A DNA stretch of 64,000 bases from Paracoccus litorisediminis (GTDB taxonomy: Bacteria; Pseudomonadota; Alphaproteobacteria; Rhodobacterales; Rhodobacteraceae). The stretch spans positions 434,001 through 498,000 of the forward strand of contig NZ_WMIG01000001.1 of the NCBI RefSeq assembly GCF_009711205.1, read 5' to 3'. Below, in pieces: positions 35,216 through 44,633 of the stretch; the stretch's first letter is position 1; each line of letters opens with the position of its first letter. The notes below the pieces were generated by a model. It saw nothing but the letters and a program-made list of their open reading frames with translations, was not told where the DNA came from and did not search any database. The position numbers and the translations under genes were made by a program.

Positions 35216-36688
35216 TTACATCAGCTTGCGGCGTCGTGTCACCTCGATATTCAGATCAGTCAGCTTCTTGCGCAGGGTATTGCGATTGATGCCAAGCAGA
35301 TCGGCACATCTCAGCTGATTGCCGCCTGTCGCGTCCAGCGCGATTTCCAGCAAGGGCTTTTCAATTTCCCGGAGAATCCGGTCATATAGGCCGGGCGGAG
35401 GCAGCTGGTCGCCATGCAGATCGAAATAGCGCTGCAGGTGCATTTCGACCGATTGCGACAGGCGCGCATTCGCCGGCTCAGCCATGGCCGTGACCGGGGC
35501 GGCGCTTGGCGCGGTGGCATTGGGCACCGCGACAGGGCGTGGCGGCGCTGCCGCAGTCGTGGCCGCAGGTGCGCCCAAGGTCACTGATTCGGACAGGGCG
35601 GCACGGGCCTCGGCCTCGGCGATCTCGGCCCCGGCGGCGGTCAGGGCCAGACGGCGCATCAGGTTTTCCAACTCGCGCACGTTGCCGGGGAAAGGATAGG
35701 AACGGATCAGCGCCGTCGCCCCTTCGGACAGGCTGCGCTGTGGCAGGCCCTGTGCCGCGGCGCGGGCCAGCAGGTGACGGGCCAGCGGCGGGATGTCGTC
35801 GACGCGCGAGCGCAGCGGCGGCACGGTGATCGTCACCCCGGCCAGCCGGTAGTACAGATCCGCCCTCAGCCGTCCGCCCGCGACGTCGGATTGCGGATCG
35901 GCCCCGGTGGTAGAGACCAGCCGCGGCATCTGGTTGCGACCGGGGCCGACCTCCCAAGCCTCGATCAGCCCGATCAACCGGGCCTGCGCGGCGGAGCCAA
36001 AGCCCGAAGGGTCCTCGATCAGCAGGGTGCCGCCATTGGCGCGCTCGGCGGCGCGGTGGATGGCTTCCTCGGACAGATCGGCCGAAGTCAGCACCGCCAG
36101 CCCGGCCTCGCGGCGGTCAGACAGGTCGTGGAAGGACCGCGCGATCACGGTCTTGCCGACGCCCGCCTCCCCCGCGATCATCACCGGCAGATCGGCATTC
36201 AGCACGCGCGCGACCATGCGGAACAGGTTCTGCATGGCGGGCGCATGACCGATCAGCGGCAAGGTCGGGTCGGTGGTGTTTTCCGGCGAGGGGATGCCGA
36301 CCGGGGCCGGTTCCGATTTGCGCGCCCGGCGCGACAGCGCCTGCCCGGCCCGCACCATCAGATCGGGCAGATCGAAGGGCTTGGGCAGGTAGTCAAAGGC
36401 CGCCGCCTCGGTCGCGCGGATCGCGGTCACGATGGTGTTCTGGGCCGAGATCACAATCACCGGCAGGTCGGGCCGCGCCTTGCGGATCGCGGGGATCATG
36501 TCGATGCCATTGCCGTCGGGCATCATCACATCGGTGATGACCAGATCGCCCCGGCCTTCCTCGACCCAGCGCAGCAGCTGCGCCAGCGAGCCGGTGGCAT
36601 GGACGCGGCAACCGGCTCGGGTCAATGCCTGGGTCAAAACGGTGCGGATGGTGCGGTCGTCATCTGCGATCAGAACGGTTCCGTCCAT
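35216..36688 (-). CDS. ntrC: nitrogen regulation response regulator NtrC, Rhodobacter type
   Basis: A 490-residue regulator: receiver with D9-D10, phospho-acceptor D53 and K103; AAA+ domain with Walker A GEAGVGKT (173-180); an Ala/Pro linker; and a Fis HTH (GGNQLRCADLLGINRNTLRKKLTDL). The AAA+ domain lacks GAFTGA entirely: the chain passes from VLTSADLSEEAIHRAAERANGG directly to TLLIED, where Walker B also differs from the usual DE. This is the form known from R. capsulatus NtrC, which activates sigma-70 promoters. It lies eight bases after ntrB. Confidence 0.95.
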   Translation of the reverse strand: MDGTVLIADDDRTIRTVLTQALTRAGCRVHATGSLAQLLRWVEEGRGDLVITDVMMPDGNGIDMIPAIRKARPDLPVIVISAQNTIVTAIRATEAAAFDYLPKPFDLPDLMVRAGQALSRRARKSEPAPVGIPSPENTTDPTLPLIGHAPAMQNLFRMVARVLNADLPVMIAGEAGVGKTVIARSFHDLSDRREAGLAVLTSADLSEEAIHRAAERANGGTLLIEDPSGFGSAAQARLIGLIEAWEVGPGRNQMPRLVSTTGADPQSDVAGGRLRADLYYRLAGVTITVPPLRSRVDDIPPLARHLLARAAAQGLPQRSLSEGATALIRSYPFPGNVRELENLMRRLALTAAGAEIAEAEARAALSESVTLGAPAATTAAAPPRPVAVPNATAPSAAPVTAMAEPANARLSQSVEMHLQRYFDLHGDQLPPPGLYDRILREIEKPLLEIALDATGGNQLRCADLLGINRNTLRKKLTDLNIEVTRRRKLM

Positions 36689-36696
36689 GGATTACC

Positions 36697-37845
36697 TCAG
36701 GCTTTGGGAAGTGAAATGCGGAAAATCGTGCGGCCGGGGCGGGATTCGACTGCGATCCATGCGCCGTGGTCGGTAATGATCTTGGAAACCAGCGCCAGCC
36801 CAAGGCCGGTGCCGTTCTCGCGCCCCGAGACGAAGGGCTCAAACACCTGATCGGCGATGGCTTCCGGAATGCCGGGGCCGTCATCCTCGATCTCGATCTG
36901 CAGGGGCAGGCTGCGGCCATGCGGCTCGGCCTCGGTCGGGGCCATGCGCAAGGTGCCGTCATAGGAGCTGCGCATGCGGATGGTCCCGGTCTCGCGCCCG
37001 GTCCGCTTGATCGCTTCGGCGGCGTTCTTGACCAGATTCAGGCAGACCTGCACCAGCTGGTCGTTATCGGCCAGCGCGGGCGGCAGCGACGGGTCGTAAT
37101 CCGGCACGATCCGCAGCCCCTTGCCAAAGCCCACGGCGGCCGAGCGGCGCACCCGCTCCAGCACGTCATGAATGTTCACCTCGGTCAGTTTCGGGGCCGA
37201 GGTGTCGCCAAAGCGTTCCACCTGATCCAGCAATTCGACGATGCGACGCGATTCCGCGACGATCAGGTCGGCTAGGTCGCGATCCTCGGGGGCAAGGTTC
37301 ATCCCGATCAGCTGCGCCGCGCCGCGAATGCCGGCCAGCGGGTTCTTGATCTCATGCGCCAGCATCTCGGACATGCCGATGGCCGAGCGCGCGGCCGAGC
37401 GCACCGCCCGCCCCTGCCCCAACCGGGTCGAGCTTTCGCTGGGCGCCATCATGAAGACGACGCCGCCCGCCGGGCTGGGCACCGGCCCCGCATAGATGGT
37501 GGCGATGCGTTCGACATGGCCACCCAGCCGGTCGCCGATCTCGAACCGCACCGAGGAGCGGTTCAGCGCGTCATGCCCCTCGCGCATCTTGTCGAGGATG
37601 TCGGACATCGGCGGCACGATCCGCAGCCGCTTGAGCATGTCCGGGCCTTCAAGGTGATGCCCCAGCGCCGAACGACGCGAGACGTTCAGAAAGGACTCTG
37701 CCAGATCGTTCAGCGCGGCGATCCGGCCTTGCGCATCGACGATCACGGCGGGCATCGGCAGCGCCGACCAGTTCGGACCGACATCGGCAGGGATGAAGCC
37801 GGGGATCGGCTCATCGTCGGGCACGACCGGGGCGCGGGATTTCAT
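36697..37845 (-). CDS. ntrB: nitrogen sensor histidine kinase NtrB
   Basis: A 382-residue soluble kinase. A PAS domain (LPMPAVIVDAQGRIAALNDLAESFLNVS) is followed by LAHEIKNPLAGIRGAAQLI with the phospho-His, NLVKNAAEAI (N box), EDDGPGIPE and GTGLGLALVSKIITDHG. It phosphorylates NtrC under nitrogen limitation and is switched by PII. The ATG at 37845 overlaps the dusB TGA (ATGA); the frame is open further upstream only inside dusB. Confidence 0.95.
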   Translation of the reverse strand: MKSRAPVVPDDEPIPGFIPADVGPNWSALPMPAVIVDAQGRIAALNDLAESFLNVSRRSALGHHLEGPDMLKRLRIVPPMSDILDKMREGHDALNRSSVRFEIGDRLGGHVERIATIYAGPVPSPAGGVVFMMAPSESSTRLGQGRAVRSAARSAIGMSEMLAHEIKNPLAGIRGAAQLIGMNLAPEDRDLADLIVAESRRIVELLDQVERFGDTSAPKLTEVNIHDVLERVRRSAAVGFGKGLRIVPDYDPSLPPALADNDQLVQVCLNLVKNAAEAIKRTGRETGTIRMRSSYDGTLRMAPTEAEPHGRSLPLQIEIEDDGPGIPEAIADQVFEPFVSGRENGTGLGLALVSKIITDHGAWIAVESRPGRTIFRISLPKA

Positions 37846-38867
37846 GAAGGATACTCCGAAGGAGGATCGGTCTGCTCGGCCCCGGCAAAGCCCGCGCGGA
37901 TCGCCGCCAGCGCCGCCTCGGGCGTGGGGGCGCGCAGAAGCTCGGCGCGGTTTTCCGCGCCATTGGCCTCGGCATACCAACCCAGATGCTTGCGGGCGAC
38001 GCGCAGCCCCAGTTCCGCGCCGTAAAGCGACAGGATGTCGAGGTAATGTTCGCTGATCGCATCGGCCAGCGCCGCGCCCTGCGGGATCACCGGCGCCGGC
38101 GTGCCCCATAGCTCATGCGCGATCTGCGCCAGCTTCCACGGCGCACCCTGCGCCCCGCGCCCGACCATGACCGCATCCGCGCCGGACTGCTCCAGCGCCG
38201 CGCGGGCGCTGGCCGCGTCCACCACATCGCCATTGGCGACCAGCGGCGGACGATCGGAAAGGTTCGCGACCTTGCGAATACGGCTCCAATCGGCATGGCC
38301 GGTATAGAATTGCGCGCGGGTGCGGCCATGCACCGTCAGCATGCGGACGCCCGCCGCGCTGGCGCGGGCGGCAAGTTCAGGGGCGTTGATGCAATCCTCG
38401 TCCCAACCCAGCCGCATCTTCAGCGTCACCGGCAGGTCGGGGACCGCGCCAACCACCGCTTCGACCAGCTCCAGCGCGTGATCCAGATCGCGCATCAAGG
38501 CGGCGCCGGACAGACCGCCCGTCACCTTCTTGGCCGGGCAGCCCATATTGATGTCGATGATCCGCGCGCCCATGCCCGCCACGATCCGGGCGGTTTCGGC
38601 CATCGCTCCCGCCTCGCGCCCGGCAATCTGGACGGAAACCGGCAAGGTGCCCTCGGTCATGGCCTTGGCGCGCACCGCCATCCGGGTCGAGGGACGCGGC
38701 GTCACCATCTCGGTCGAGGCGACCATTTCGCTGACCATCAGCCCGGCCCCGCCATGGCGCGCGACGGCGCGACGGAAGGGCAGATCGGTGATCCCGGCCA
38801 TCGGCGCCAGAAAGACCGGCGGGCCAAGTCGCGTATCGCCAAGGATGATGGGTTCGGGCAGACTCAT
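37842..38867 (-). CDS. dusB: tRNA-dihydrouridine synthase DusB (NifR3)
   Basis: A 341-residue FMN enzyme reducing uridines in the tRNA D-loop. FLAPMAGITDLPFRR, DINMGCPAKKVTGG with the catalytic Cys, VTLKMRLGWDEDC, TVHGRTRAQFYTGHADW and VANGDVVD are in order. It heads the dusB-ntrB-ntrC operon, which in R. capsulatus was named nifR3-ntrB-ntrC. The 229-base gap upstream separates it from the divergent sdaA; I see no clear promoter there. Confidence 0.95.
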   Translation of the reverse strand: MSLPEPIILGDTRLGPPVFLAPMAGITDLPFRRAVARHGGAGLMVSEMVASTEMVTPRPSTRMAVRAKAMTEGTLPVSVQIAGREAGAMAETARIVAGMGARIIDINMGCPAKKVTGGLSGAALMRDLDHALELVEAVVGAVPDLPVTLKMRLGWDEDCINAPELAARASAAGVRMLTVHGRTRAQFYTGHADWSRIRKVANLSDRPPLVANGDVVDAASARAALEQSGADAVMVGRGAQGAPWKLAQIAHELWGTPAPVIPQGAALADAISEHYLDILSLYGAELGLRVARKHLGWYAEANGAENRAELLRAPTPEAALAAIRAGFAGAEQTDPPSEYPS

Positions 38868-39096
38868 GGGAAACTCGTATGACGGGGCGCGCAGATGCGA
38901 AAGAATGGGGCGGTTGCCTTTTCGGCGGGCGGTTCACGCCACGCGAAGTTTGCTCAAGAAACAGGCTTGATGACCGAATATAGGGCAGAGGCGGTTTCGT
39001 CAAATGTCGCACTCCTCCCCAAGCTTGGTCGCAGCGCCACTGGAACGATGCCCCTGCCGGGTTTAAGTGTGAGATCCAGTAACAAGGGTATCACGC

Positions 39097-40479
39097 ATGT
39101 TCCTGTCGGTCTTCGACATCTTCAAGATCGGGGTCGGCCCGTCCTCCTCGCACACCATGGGGCCGATGGTTGCGGGCGGACGCTTCCTTGAGGCGCTGCG
39201 CGCACAGCCATTCCGCGCCCATGGCCTGCGCGCCAGCCTGCATGGCAGTCTGGCCTTTACCGGCAAGGGCCATGCGACCGACCGCGCCACCATCCTTGGA
39301 CTGGCGGGATTTCTTCCCGAAACGCTGGATGCCGAAGCCGCCGAAGCCGCGCTGGTCCTGAACCGCGAAACCCGCGTGCTCTCGCCCGCCGGGCTGGGCG
39401 ATCTGGCCTTTGATCCCGAACGCGACCTGATCTTCGATTTCGACCGCGCTTTGCCGGGGCATGCCAATGGCATGGTGCTGATGGCCACGGACGCGCAGGG
39501 CGACGTGATCTCTCGCGAGGTTTATTACTCGATAGGCGGTGGATTTGTCCTGACCGAGGCCGAATTGGCTGCGAAAGGCGACGATACCCGCAGCGACGAT
39601 GCGCCGCGCGTGCCATGGCCCTTTGCCACCGCCGCCGAGATGCTGGATATGGCCGAAAAATCAGGCAAATCCATCGCCACTCTCAAGCGCGAGAATGAAC
39701 GCACCCACCGCAGCGATGCCCAGATTTCAGCCGGAATTTCCCGGATCTGGCAGGTGATGCGCGACTGCATGGATCGCGGACTTGCCACCGGCGGCACCCT
39801 GCCCGGCGGGCTGTCGATCCGCCGCCGCGCCAGTGCGATCCATGACGCGCTGAAGGCCGAGGCCGGTCTGAACATGAAGGCGCCCCATGTCATCAACGAC
39901 TGGATGTCGATCTATGCCATGGCCGTGAATGAGGAAAACGCCGCCGGTGGGCAAGTCGTCACCGCGCCGACGAATGGCGCGGCGGGCGTCGTCCCGGCAG
40001 TGATCCGCTATTGGCTGGACCATGTGCCCGGCGCCTCGGAACGGCAACTGGACGAGTTCATGCTGACCGCATCCGCGATCGGCGGGCTGATCAAGCACAA
40101 TGCCTCGATTTCGGGGGCGGAATGCGGTTGTCAGGCCGAGGTCGGCTCGGCCAGCGCCATGGCGGCGGCGGGCCTGTGCGCGGTGCTGGGGGGCAGTCCC
40201 GAGCAGGTCGAGAACGCCGCCGAAATCGCGCTGGAGCATCATCTGGGCATGACCTGCGATCCGGTGCGCGGGCTGGTGCAGGTGCCCTGCATCGAACGGA
40301 ACGGTCTGGGCGCGATCAAGGCGGTCTCGGCGGCCAGCCTTGCGCTGCGTGGCGACGGCAAGCATTTCGTGCCGCTCGACGCCGCGATCGAGACCATGCG
40401 CCAGACCGGGCAGGACATGAGCGAGAAGTACAAGGAGACCTCTTTGGGCGGTCTGGCCGTCAACGTCCCGAACTGCTGA
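39097..40479 (+). CDS. sdaA: L-serine ammonia-lyase (L-serine dehydratase)
   Basis: A 460-residue single-chain, iron-sulfur-dependent enzyme turning L-serine into pyruvate and ammonia. The beta domain opens [19 protein letters not shown]. The alpha domain has [16 protein letters not shown] and the cluster Cys residues in [14 protein letters not shown] and [14 protein letters not shown]. Length is normal for the SdaA/SdaB class. The start is ATG 39097, preceded by AACAAGGGTATCACGC. Confidence 0.95.
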   Translation: MFLSVFDIFKIGVGPSSSHTMGPMVAGGRFLEALRAQPFRAHGLRASLHGSLAFTGKGHATDRATILGLAGFLPETLDAEAAEAALVLNRETRVLSPAGLGDLAFDPERDLIFDFDRALPGHANGMVLMATDAQGDVISREVYYSIGGGFVLTEAELAAKGDDTRSDDAPRVPWPFATAAEMLDMAEKSGKSIATLKRENERTHRSDAQISAGISRIWQVMRDCMDRGLATGGTLPGGLSIRRRASAIHDALKAEAGLNMKAPHVINDWMSIYAMAVNEENAAGGQVVTAPTNGAAGVVPAVIRYWLDHVPGASERQLDEFMLTASAIGGLIKHNASISGAECGCQAEVGSASAMAAAGLCAVLGGSPEQVENAAEIALEHHLGMTCDPVRGLVQVPCIERNGLGAIKAVSAASLALRGDGKHFVPLDAAIETMRQTGQDMSEKYKETSLGGLAVNVPNC

Positions 40480-40610
40480 GGCAAAAAGCGCGCAAAACTT
40501 CGCTGAGACCGGGTCGTGAAGGCCCGGTCCGGCGCTGGACGCTTGCCGAAAGCGGGGGGTTCCTGTAGCGATTATGCAAAGCAAAACTCCAAGGAACCGG
40601 GACAGAGCAG

Positions 40611-41465
40611 ATGAAATTCCGTTCGGCTTTTGCCGTACTGGCGATGACGGTGGCCGTGACCGCATGTGGCGAGCTGCCTTTCCAGGACAAGACGCCCCCC
40701 GCTGAACCCACCGCGCCGACCCCCGCAGCCCCGCCTGCGGTGTCACCGATCGACTCGCCGATCGAAGTCGGAGCCGAGGGCACGCCCCGCGCCACCGCCG
40801 AGTCGAGCACGATGGCGACCAAGATGTTCCGCGCCTCGGGTTCGGGCTGGACGGTGACCGCCGCGGGCGAGCGCGCCGTCTATGAACGCCCCGGCGCGAA
40901 ATCGACCGCCGTGAGCGTGCGCCGCATGTCCTACAACCGCGGCGTCGAATTCATCGGCACGATGAACGGTTCGGTCTTCGCGCTGAACATTCAGGCCGCC
41001 GAATGCAAAACCGGCGAAGGCAGCACGCCCTTTACCGCCAAGCTGCGCGTCGGCACCCAGCGCATGACCGGCTGCGCCACCGCGACCGACACCATGCCCA
41101 AGGCGCAGGTGACCGCCTCCGCCGCGAAGCCGAAGCCGAAATCGACCGCGAAGCCCAAGCCCGCCGCGAAACCGGCTGAACCTGCCGTGACCCCGGCAGC
41201 CGCCACCCCGGCCGTGACGACGCCCGCGACCCCCGCCGTGACCGAGACGACCCCGGCGACCAGCACCGCGCCGGCCCCGGCCACGACGACGCCTGCACCG
41301 GCCGCGACCCCGGCCCCGGCAGTGACGCCCGCCGCGACGCCCGAACCGGCCGCGACGACCCCGGCGCCTGCGACCGAACCGGCCGCGCCCGCGTCCGGCA
41401 GCACCACTGGCGTTCCTGCGCCCCAGCTGATCCTGCCGCCGACGCCTCCGGCGGCAAGCCAGTAA
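40611..41465 (+). CDS. putative lipoprotein with Ala/Pro/Thr-rich tail
   Basis: A 284-residue protein. The signal peptide ends VAVTAC (lipobox, Cys19). A Pro-rich tether is followed by a small folded region (residues ~65-165) containing FRASGSGWTVTAAGERAVYERPG and IGTMNGSVFALNIQAAECKTGE, with paired Cys residues and a MliC/COG3650-like look. The C-terminal ~120 residues are a low-complexity Lys-Pro then Ala-Thr-Pro tail, likely wall-spanning or disordered. Function unknown. It lies ahead of yjbH, with a hairpin between them. Confidence 0.75.
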   Translation: MKFRSAFAVLAMTVAVTACGELPFQDKTPPAEPTAPTPAAPPAVSPIDSPIEVGAEGTPRATAESSTMATKMFRASGSGWTVTAAGERAVYERPGAKSTAVSVRRMSYNRGVEFIGTMNGSVFALNIQAAECKTGEGSTPFTAKLRVGTQRMTGCATATDTMPKAQVTASAAKPKPKSTAKPKPAAKPAEPAVTPAAATPAVTTPATPAVTETTPATSTAPAPATTTPAPAATPAPAVTPAATPEPAATTPAPATEPAAPASGSTTGVPAPQLILPPTPPAASQ

Positions 41466-41475
41466 GTCAGCCTCC

Positions 41476-41504
41476 GGCCCGTACGATGTCGCATCGTGCG
41501 GGCC
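41476..41504. other. Hairpin between the lipoprotein gene and yjbH
   Basis: GGCCCGTACGATG and CATCGTGCGGGCC form a 13-bp stem with one G-U pair and a 3-base loop, 11 bases after the lipoprotein stop. There is no T-run on either side, so it is a weak terminator or a processing signal. Confidence 0.5.
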
Positions 41505-41558
41505 TTGCCGACCCGCCGCCTTGGGCCAAGCGGGATGACATGTGAGAAGGACCCGCCG

Positions 41559-43778
41559 ATGCGCGCCCATTCGACCCTGACCCGCCGCCTGCTGGCCTCG
41601 ACCGTTCCGGTGGCGCTTCTTCTAGGACTGGGGGCGAACCCCGGCCTGGCCGATCCGATGATCGGCACCAATATCAACGGCTACGGCATTCCCGGTGCCA
41701 TCGACACCCCCTCCGCCGAGATGCTGCCCGACGCGACGCTGGGCGCGACGCTGAACTATTCCGACCTGTCGCGCAAGAACGCGCTGGTCTTCCAGATCCT
41801 GCCGCGCCTGACCGTGGCCCTGCGTTACGCGCGTTTTGACTCGCGACCCAACGGCAACTCGGAAACGCGCGACCATATCTGGGACCGCAGCTTCGACCTG
41901 CGCTTCCAGTTCCTTGACGAAGACCCGGATGGCTGGATGCCCGCGATGGCGGTCGGCCTGCAGGACTTCATGGGCACGGGCTTCTACAGCGCCGAATATC
42001 TGGTCGCGACCAAGACGATCAACCCGCGCCTGCGCGTCAGCGCCGGTCTGGGCTGGGGGCGTCTGGCGCAGGATGGCGGCCTTGGCAGCCCCTTCGGCGA
42101 CCGCCCCGGCCCCGATACCGAAGAGGGCGGCAAGCCCAATGTCGATCAGTGGTTCAAGGGCGAGGTCGCGCCCTTCATCAGCGCCACCTGGCAGGCCAAC
42201 GAAAAGCTGGCCCTGACCGCGGAATATTCCAACGACATCTATGCCTGCGAGACCGGCATCGCCGAGGAATGCCCCCGCGGTGTCTGGCTGAGCGACAAGG
42301 ATGAGTTGAAGAACAACATCAATCTTAGCGCCAGCTATCAGCTGGGCGAGAACTATCAGGTTAGCGGCTACCTGCTGGGCGGGAATCATGTCGGGCTGCA
42401 ATTCTCGGTCGCGATGAATTCCAGCCAGGCCCCCTATCCGTCGGGGATCGAAAAGGCCCCGGCGCCGGTTCGTCCGCGTGTCGCCCCCTCGGCCGATCCG
42501 GATGGCTGGTCGGGCGCATGGTCCGCCGATCCGACGGCGCAGCCCGCGATCCAGAAAGTGCTGAGCGATGCGCTGGACAAGGAAGGCCAGACGCTGGAAT
42601 CGATGTCGCTTTCGGCCAACCGCGCCGAGGTCCGCATCCGCAACCGCCGCTACATGCAGGGTTCGCAAGCCATCGGCCGCACCGCGCGCCTGATGACGCG
42701 CGCGCTGCCGCCTTCGGTCGAAACGCTGGTCATCACCACCTCGGAAGACGGGCTGCCGACCAGCTCGGTCACGCTGCGCCGCGCCGATGTCGAGCGTCTG
42801 GAAAACAGCGAGGCCAGCCAGATCGCCAATGTCGCGGTGATCTCGGACGCCGATCCGCGTCCGGGCGACCTGACCTATACCGACGGGCTGTTCCCGCGCT
42901 TCCGCTGGGCGCTGAAGCCCTACCTGTCGACCTCGATCTTCGACCCGGACGAGCCCTTCCGCTATGAGGTCGGCGCCGAGGCCGTGGCGGAATATGAATT
43001 CGTTCCGGGCCTTGTTCTGGCCGGCACGGTCCGCCAGCGCGTGCTGGGCACGACCAAGCAGGAAGCCCCCGGCAACCTGACGGTCGAAGAATACGAAGAC
43101 ATGGACACCGATTACGACGAAAACGGTGTGCCGCGCGTCCGCTCGGACAGCCGGATGTATGCGGGCAATTCCAGCCCGACCATCCCGCGCCTGACCCTGA
43201 GCTGGTATGCCAAGCCCACCGAGACGGTCTATACCCGTGTGACCACCGGTCTGATCGAGCGCGCCTATGGCGGCGTCTCGACCGAGGTGCTGTGGTGGCC
43301 GACCAATTCGAACCTGGCGATCGGGGCCGAACTGAACCGCGTCAAGAAGCGTGACTTCCGCGATGTCTTTGGCTTCCGCGACTACGAGGTCACCACCGGC
43401 CACCTGTCGGCCTATTACACCTTCGGCTATGGCATTCGCGGGCAGTTGGACGTGGGCCAGTACCTGGCCGGCGACAAGGGCGCGACGATCACCGTCGAGC
43501 GTGAGTTCGCCAATGGCTGGCGCGTCGGCGCCTGGGCCAGCAAGACCGACCTGAGCGACGAGGAATTCGGCGAAGGCTCGTTCGACAAGGGCGTCAGCAT
43601 CTCGATCCCGCTGGGCTGGGGCACGGGCGAACCCTCGCTGCGTCGCGTCGGCGGCGACATCCGCTCGCTCTCGCGCGATGGCGGCAGCAAGCTGCGCGTC
43701 GAAGAGCGGCTTTACGACAAGGTCCGCGACAGCCAGGCCGGCAAACTCTATCAAGGTTGGGGGAGGTTCTGGCGATGA
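41559..43778 (+). CDS. yjbH: YjbH/GfcD-family outer-membrane protein
   Basis: A 739-residue protein with a signal peptide (LLASTVPVALLLGLGANPGLA) and a YjbH-type opening (GYGIPGAIDTPSAEMLPDATLG). Alternating beta-strand patterns run through both halves (FDLRFQFLDED, SYQLGENYQVSGYLLGGNHVGLQF, YTFGYGIRGQLDVGQYLAGD), consistent with an outer-membrane barrel. The family is tied to exopolysaccharide or group 4 capsule export. GAAGGA precedes ATG 41559; an earlier ATG at 41496 is not favoured. Its stop overlaps yjbF (ATGA). No yjbG/gfcC gene is present beside it. Confidence 0.85.
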   Translation: MRAHSTLTRRLLASTVPVALLLGLGANPGLADPMIGTNINGYGIPGAIDTPSAEMLPDATLGATLNYSDLSRKNALVFQILPRLTVALRYARFDSRPNGNSETRDHIWDRSFDLRFQFLDEDPDGWMPAMAVGLQDFMGTGFYSAEYLVATKTINPRLRVSAGLGWGRLAQDGGLGSPFGDRPGPDTEEGGKPNVDQWFKGEVAPFISATWQANEKLALTAEYSNDIYACETGIAEECPRGVWLSDKDELKNNINLSASYQLGENYQVSGYLLGGNHVGLQFSVAMNSSQAPYPSGIEKAPAPVRPRVAPSADPDGWSGAWSADPTAQPAIQKVLSDALDKEGQTLESMSLSANRAEVRIRNRRYMQGSQAIGRTARLMTRALPPSVETLVITTSEDGLPTSSVTLRRADVERLENSEASQIANVAVISDADPRPGDLTYTDGLFPRFRWALKPYLSTSIFDPDEPFRYEVGAEAVAEYEFVPGLVLAGTVRQRVLGTTKQEAPGNLTVEEYEDMDTDYDENGVPRVRSDSRMYAGNSSPTIPRLTLSWYAKPTETVYTRVTTGLIERAYGGVSTEVLWWPTNSNLAIGAELNRVKKRDFRDVFGFRDYEVTTGHLSAYYTFGYGIRGQLDVGQYLAGDKGATITVEREFANGWRVGAWASKTDLSDEEFGEGSFDKGVSISIPLGWGTGEPSLRRVGGDIRSLSRDGGSKLRVEERLYDKVRDSQAGKLYQGWGRFWR

Positions 43779-44434
43779 CCGGGACGAAGATGCGCTTCAT
43801 GCTGGGAGGCGCCCTGATCGCCATGCTCGGCGCCTGCGGCAATGTCGACAGCGAGGAGGGCTCGATCCCCGGTCTGCTGGCCGAAGCAGCGCGGCAGAGC
43901 GTGGCCCAGCGGGGTCGCGCCGAAGCCGAGGTCGTCGCCAAGGCCGATCCCGGCCAGATGGCCGCCACGGCGCTGCGCGTCAACAAGGGGCCGCTGATCA
44001 TGGTCGGGCTGGAACGTGCAGGCACCACCCAGGTTCTGGCCATGACCGGCGAGAATGGCGGTCAGCGCACCTACATGACCGAGAACGAGCAGGCCCTGAT
44101 CCTGCGCGACGGTATGCTGGCGGGCACGCGTGGCCTTGGCCACGACCTGTCGGTCGCCGAGATGGCACAATCCTCGGCGCTGATCCGCTCGGGGCGCAGC
44201 GGGCAGGCCAACCGGACCATGCGCTACTGGACCGGAGACGGGCTGGAGCGGCCACTGAAGCTGGAATGCAGCATCGGGCCGGGACCGAAACCCGGTGTGA
44301 TGATCGAGGACTGCAAGAACGGCCCGCTGGAGATCCAGAACAGCTACATCTCGCAGGGCGGACGGGTCACCGTTTCGCGCCAGTGGATCGGGCCGGATCT
44401 GGGCTATGCGACTATTCAGGAATTGCGCCCCTGA
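43775..44434 (+). CDS. yjbF: YjbF/GfcB-family lipoprotein
   Basis: A 219-residue protein. The signal sequence ends in IAMLGAC, a lipobox with Cys about 21 residues from the start. The mature part has the YjbF pattern: GPLIMVGLERAGTTQVLAMTG, RTYMTENEQALILRDGMLAGTRGLGHDL and RTMRYWTGDGLERPLKLECSI. Family members are outer-membrane lipoproteins of exopolysaccharide/capsule operons. The start overlaps the yjbH stop, and a strong terminator follows. Confidence 0.88.
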   Translation: MTGTKMRFMLGGALIAMLGACGNVDSEEGSIPGLLAEAARQSVAQRGRAEAEVVAKADPGQMAATALRVNKGPLIMVGLERAGTTQVLAMTGENGGQRTYMTENEQALILRDGMLAGTRGLGHDLSVAEMAQSSALIRSGRSGQANRTMRYWTGDGLERPLKLECSIGPGPKPGVMIEDCKNGPLEIQNSYISQGGRVTVSRQWIGPDLGYATIQELRP

Positions 44435-44459
44435 GGCTTTGCAAATCGGAAAAAGAAAG

Positions 44460-44483
44460 GCCCGCGGCGACGCGGGCTTTTTT
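44460..44483 (+). terminator. Intrinsic terminator after yjbF
   Basis: GCCCGCG-GCGA-CGCGGGC followed by six T, 26 bases after the yjbF stop. A textbook Rho-independent terminator. Confidence 0.9.
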
Positions 44484-44516
44484 ATTGGCCGGTGAATGCG
44501 CGGCTGAATCGCGTGG

Positions 44517-44540
44517 CGGGGTATTTATAAAACGAAGAAA
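44517..44540 (+). repeat. Recurring intergenic motif, copy 4
   Basis: GGGGTATTTATAAAACGAAG followed by AAA. Seen from the minus strand it lies beyond the terminator of the small Asp-tailed gene, as copy 1 follows the kinase terminator. Confidence 0.6.
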
Positions 44541-44576
44541 CCGCAACTCGCGCGACGTAGAAATATAATGATGCCG

Positions 44577-44608
44577 AAAATGAAATGGGCTGACCCGAAG
44601 GCCAGCCC
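44577..44608 (-). terminator. Terminator of the small Asp-tailed protein gene
   Basis: On the minus strand a 9-bp stem (GGGCTGGCC / GGTCAGCCC, one G-U pair) with a TTCG loop is followed by ATTTCATTTT. It lies 25 bases after the stop. Confidence 0.7.
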
Positions 44609-44633
44609 ATAAACCAAACTTCCTTGCGGAAGA

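Noticed and set aside
38868-39096. A possible glycine riboswitch ahead of the serine dehydratase gene
   Set aside because: I could not find the conserved glycine-aptamer core or a paired expression platform in this gap.
41622-43754. A 710-codon open frame antisense to yjbH
   Set aside because: Composition is Arg/Gly/Ala-rich shadow coding; the sense strand has a signal peptide, ribosome site and family pattern.
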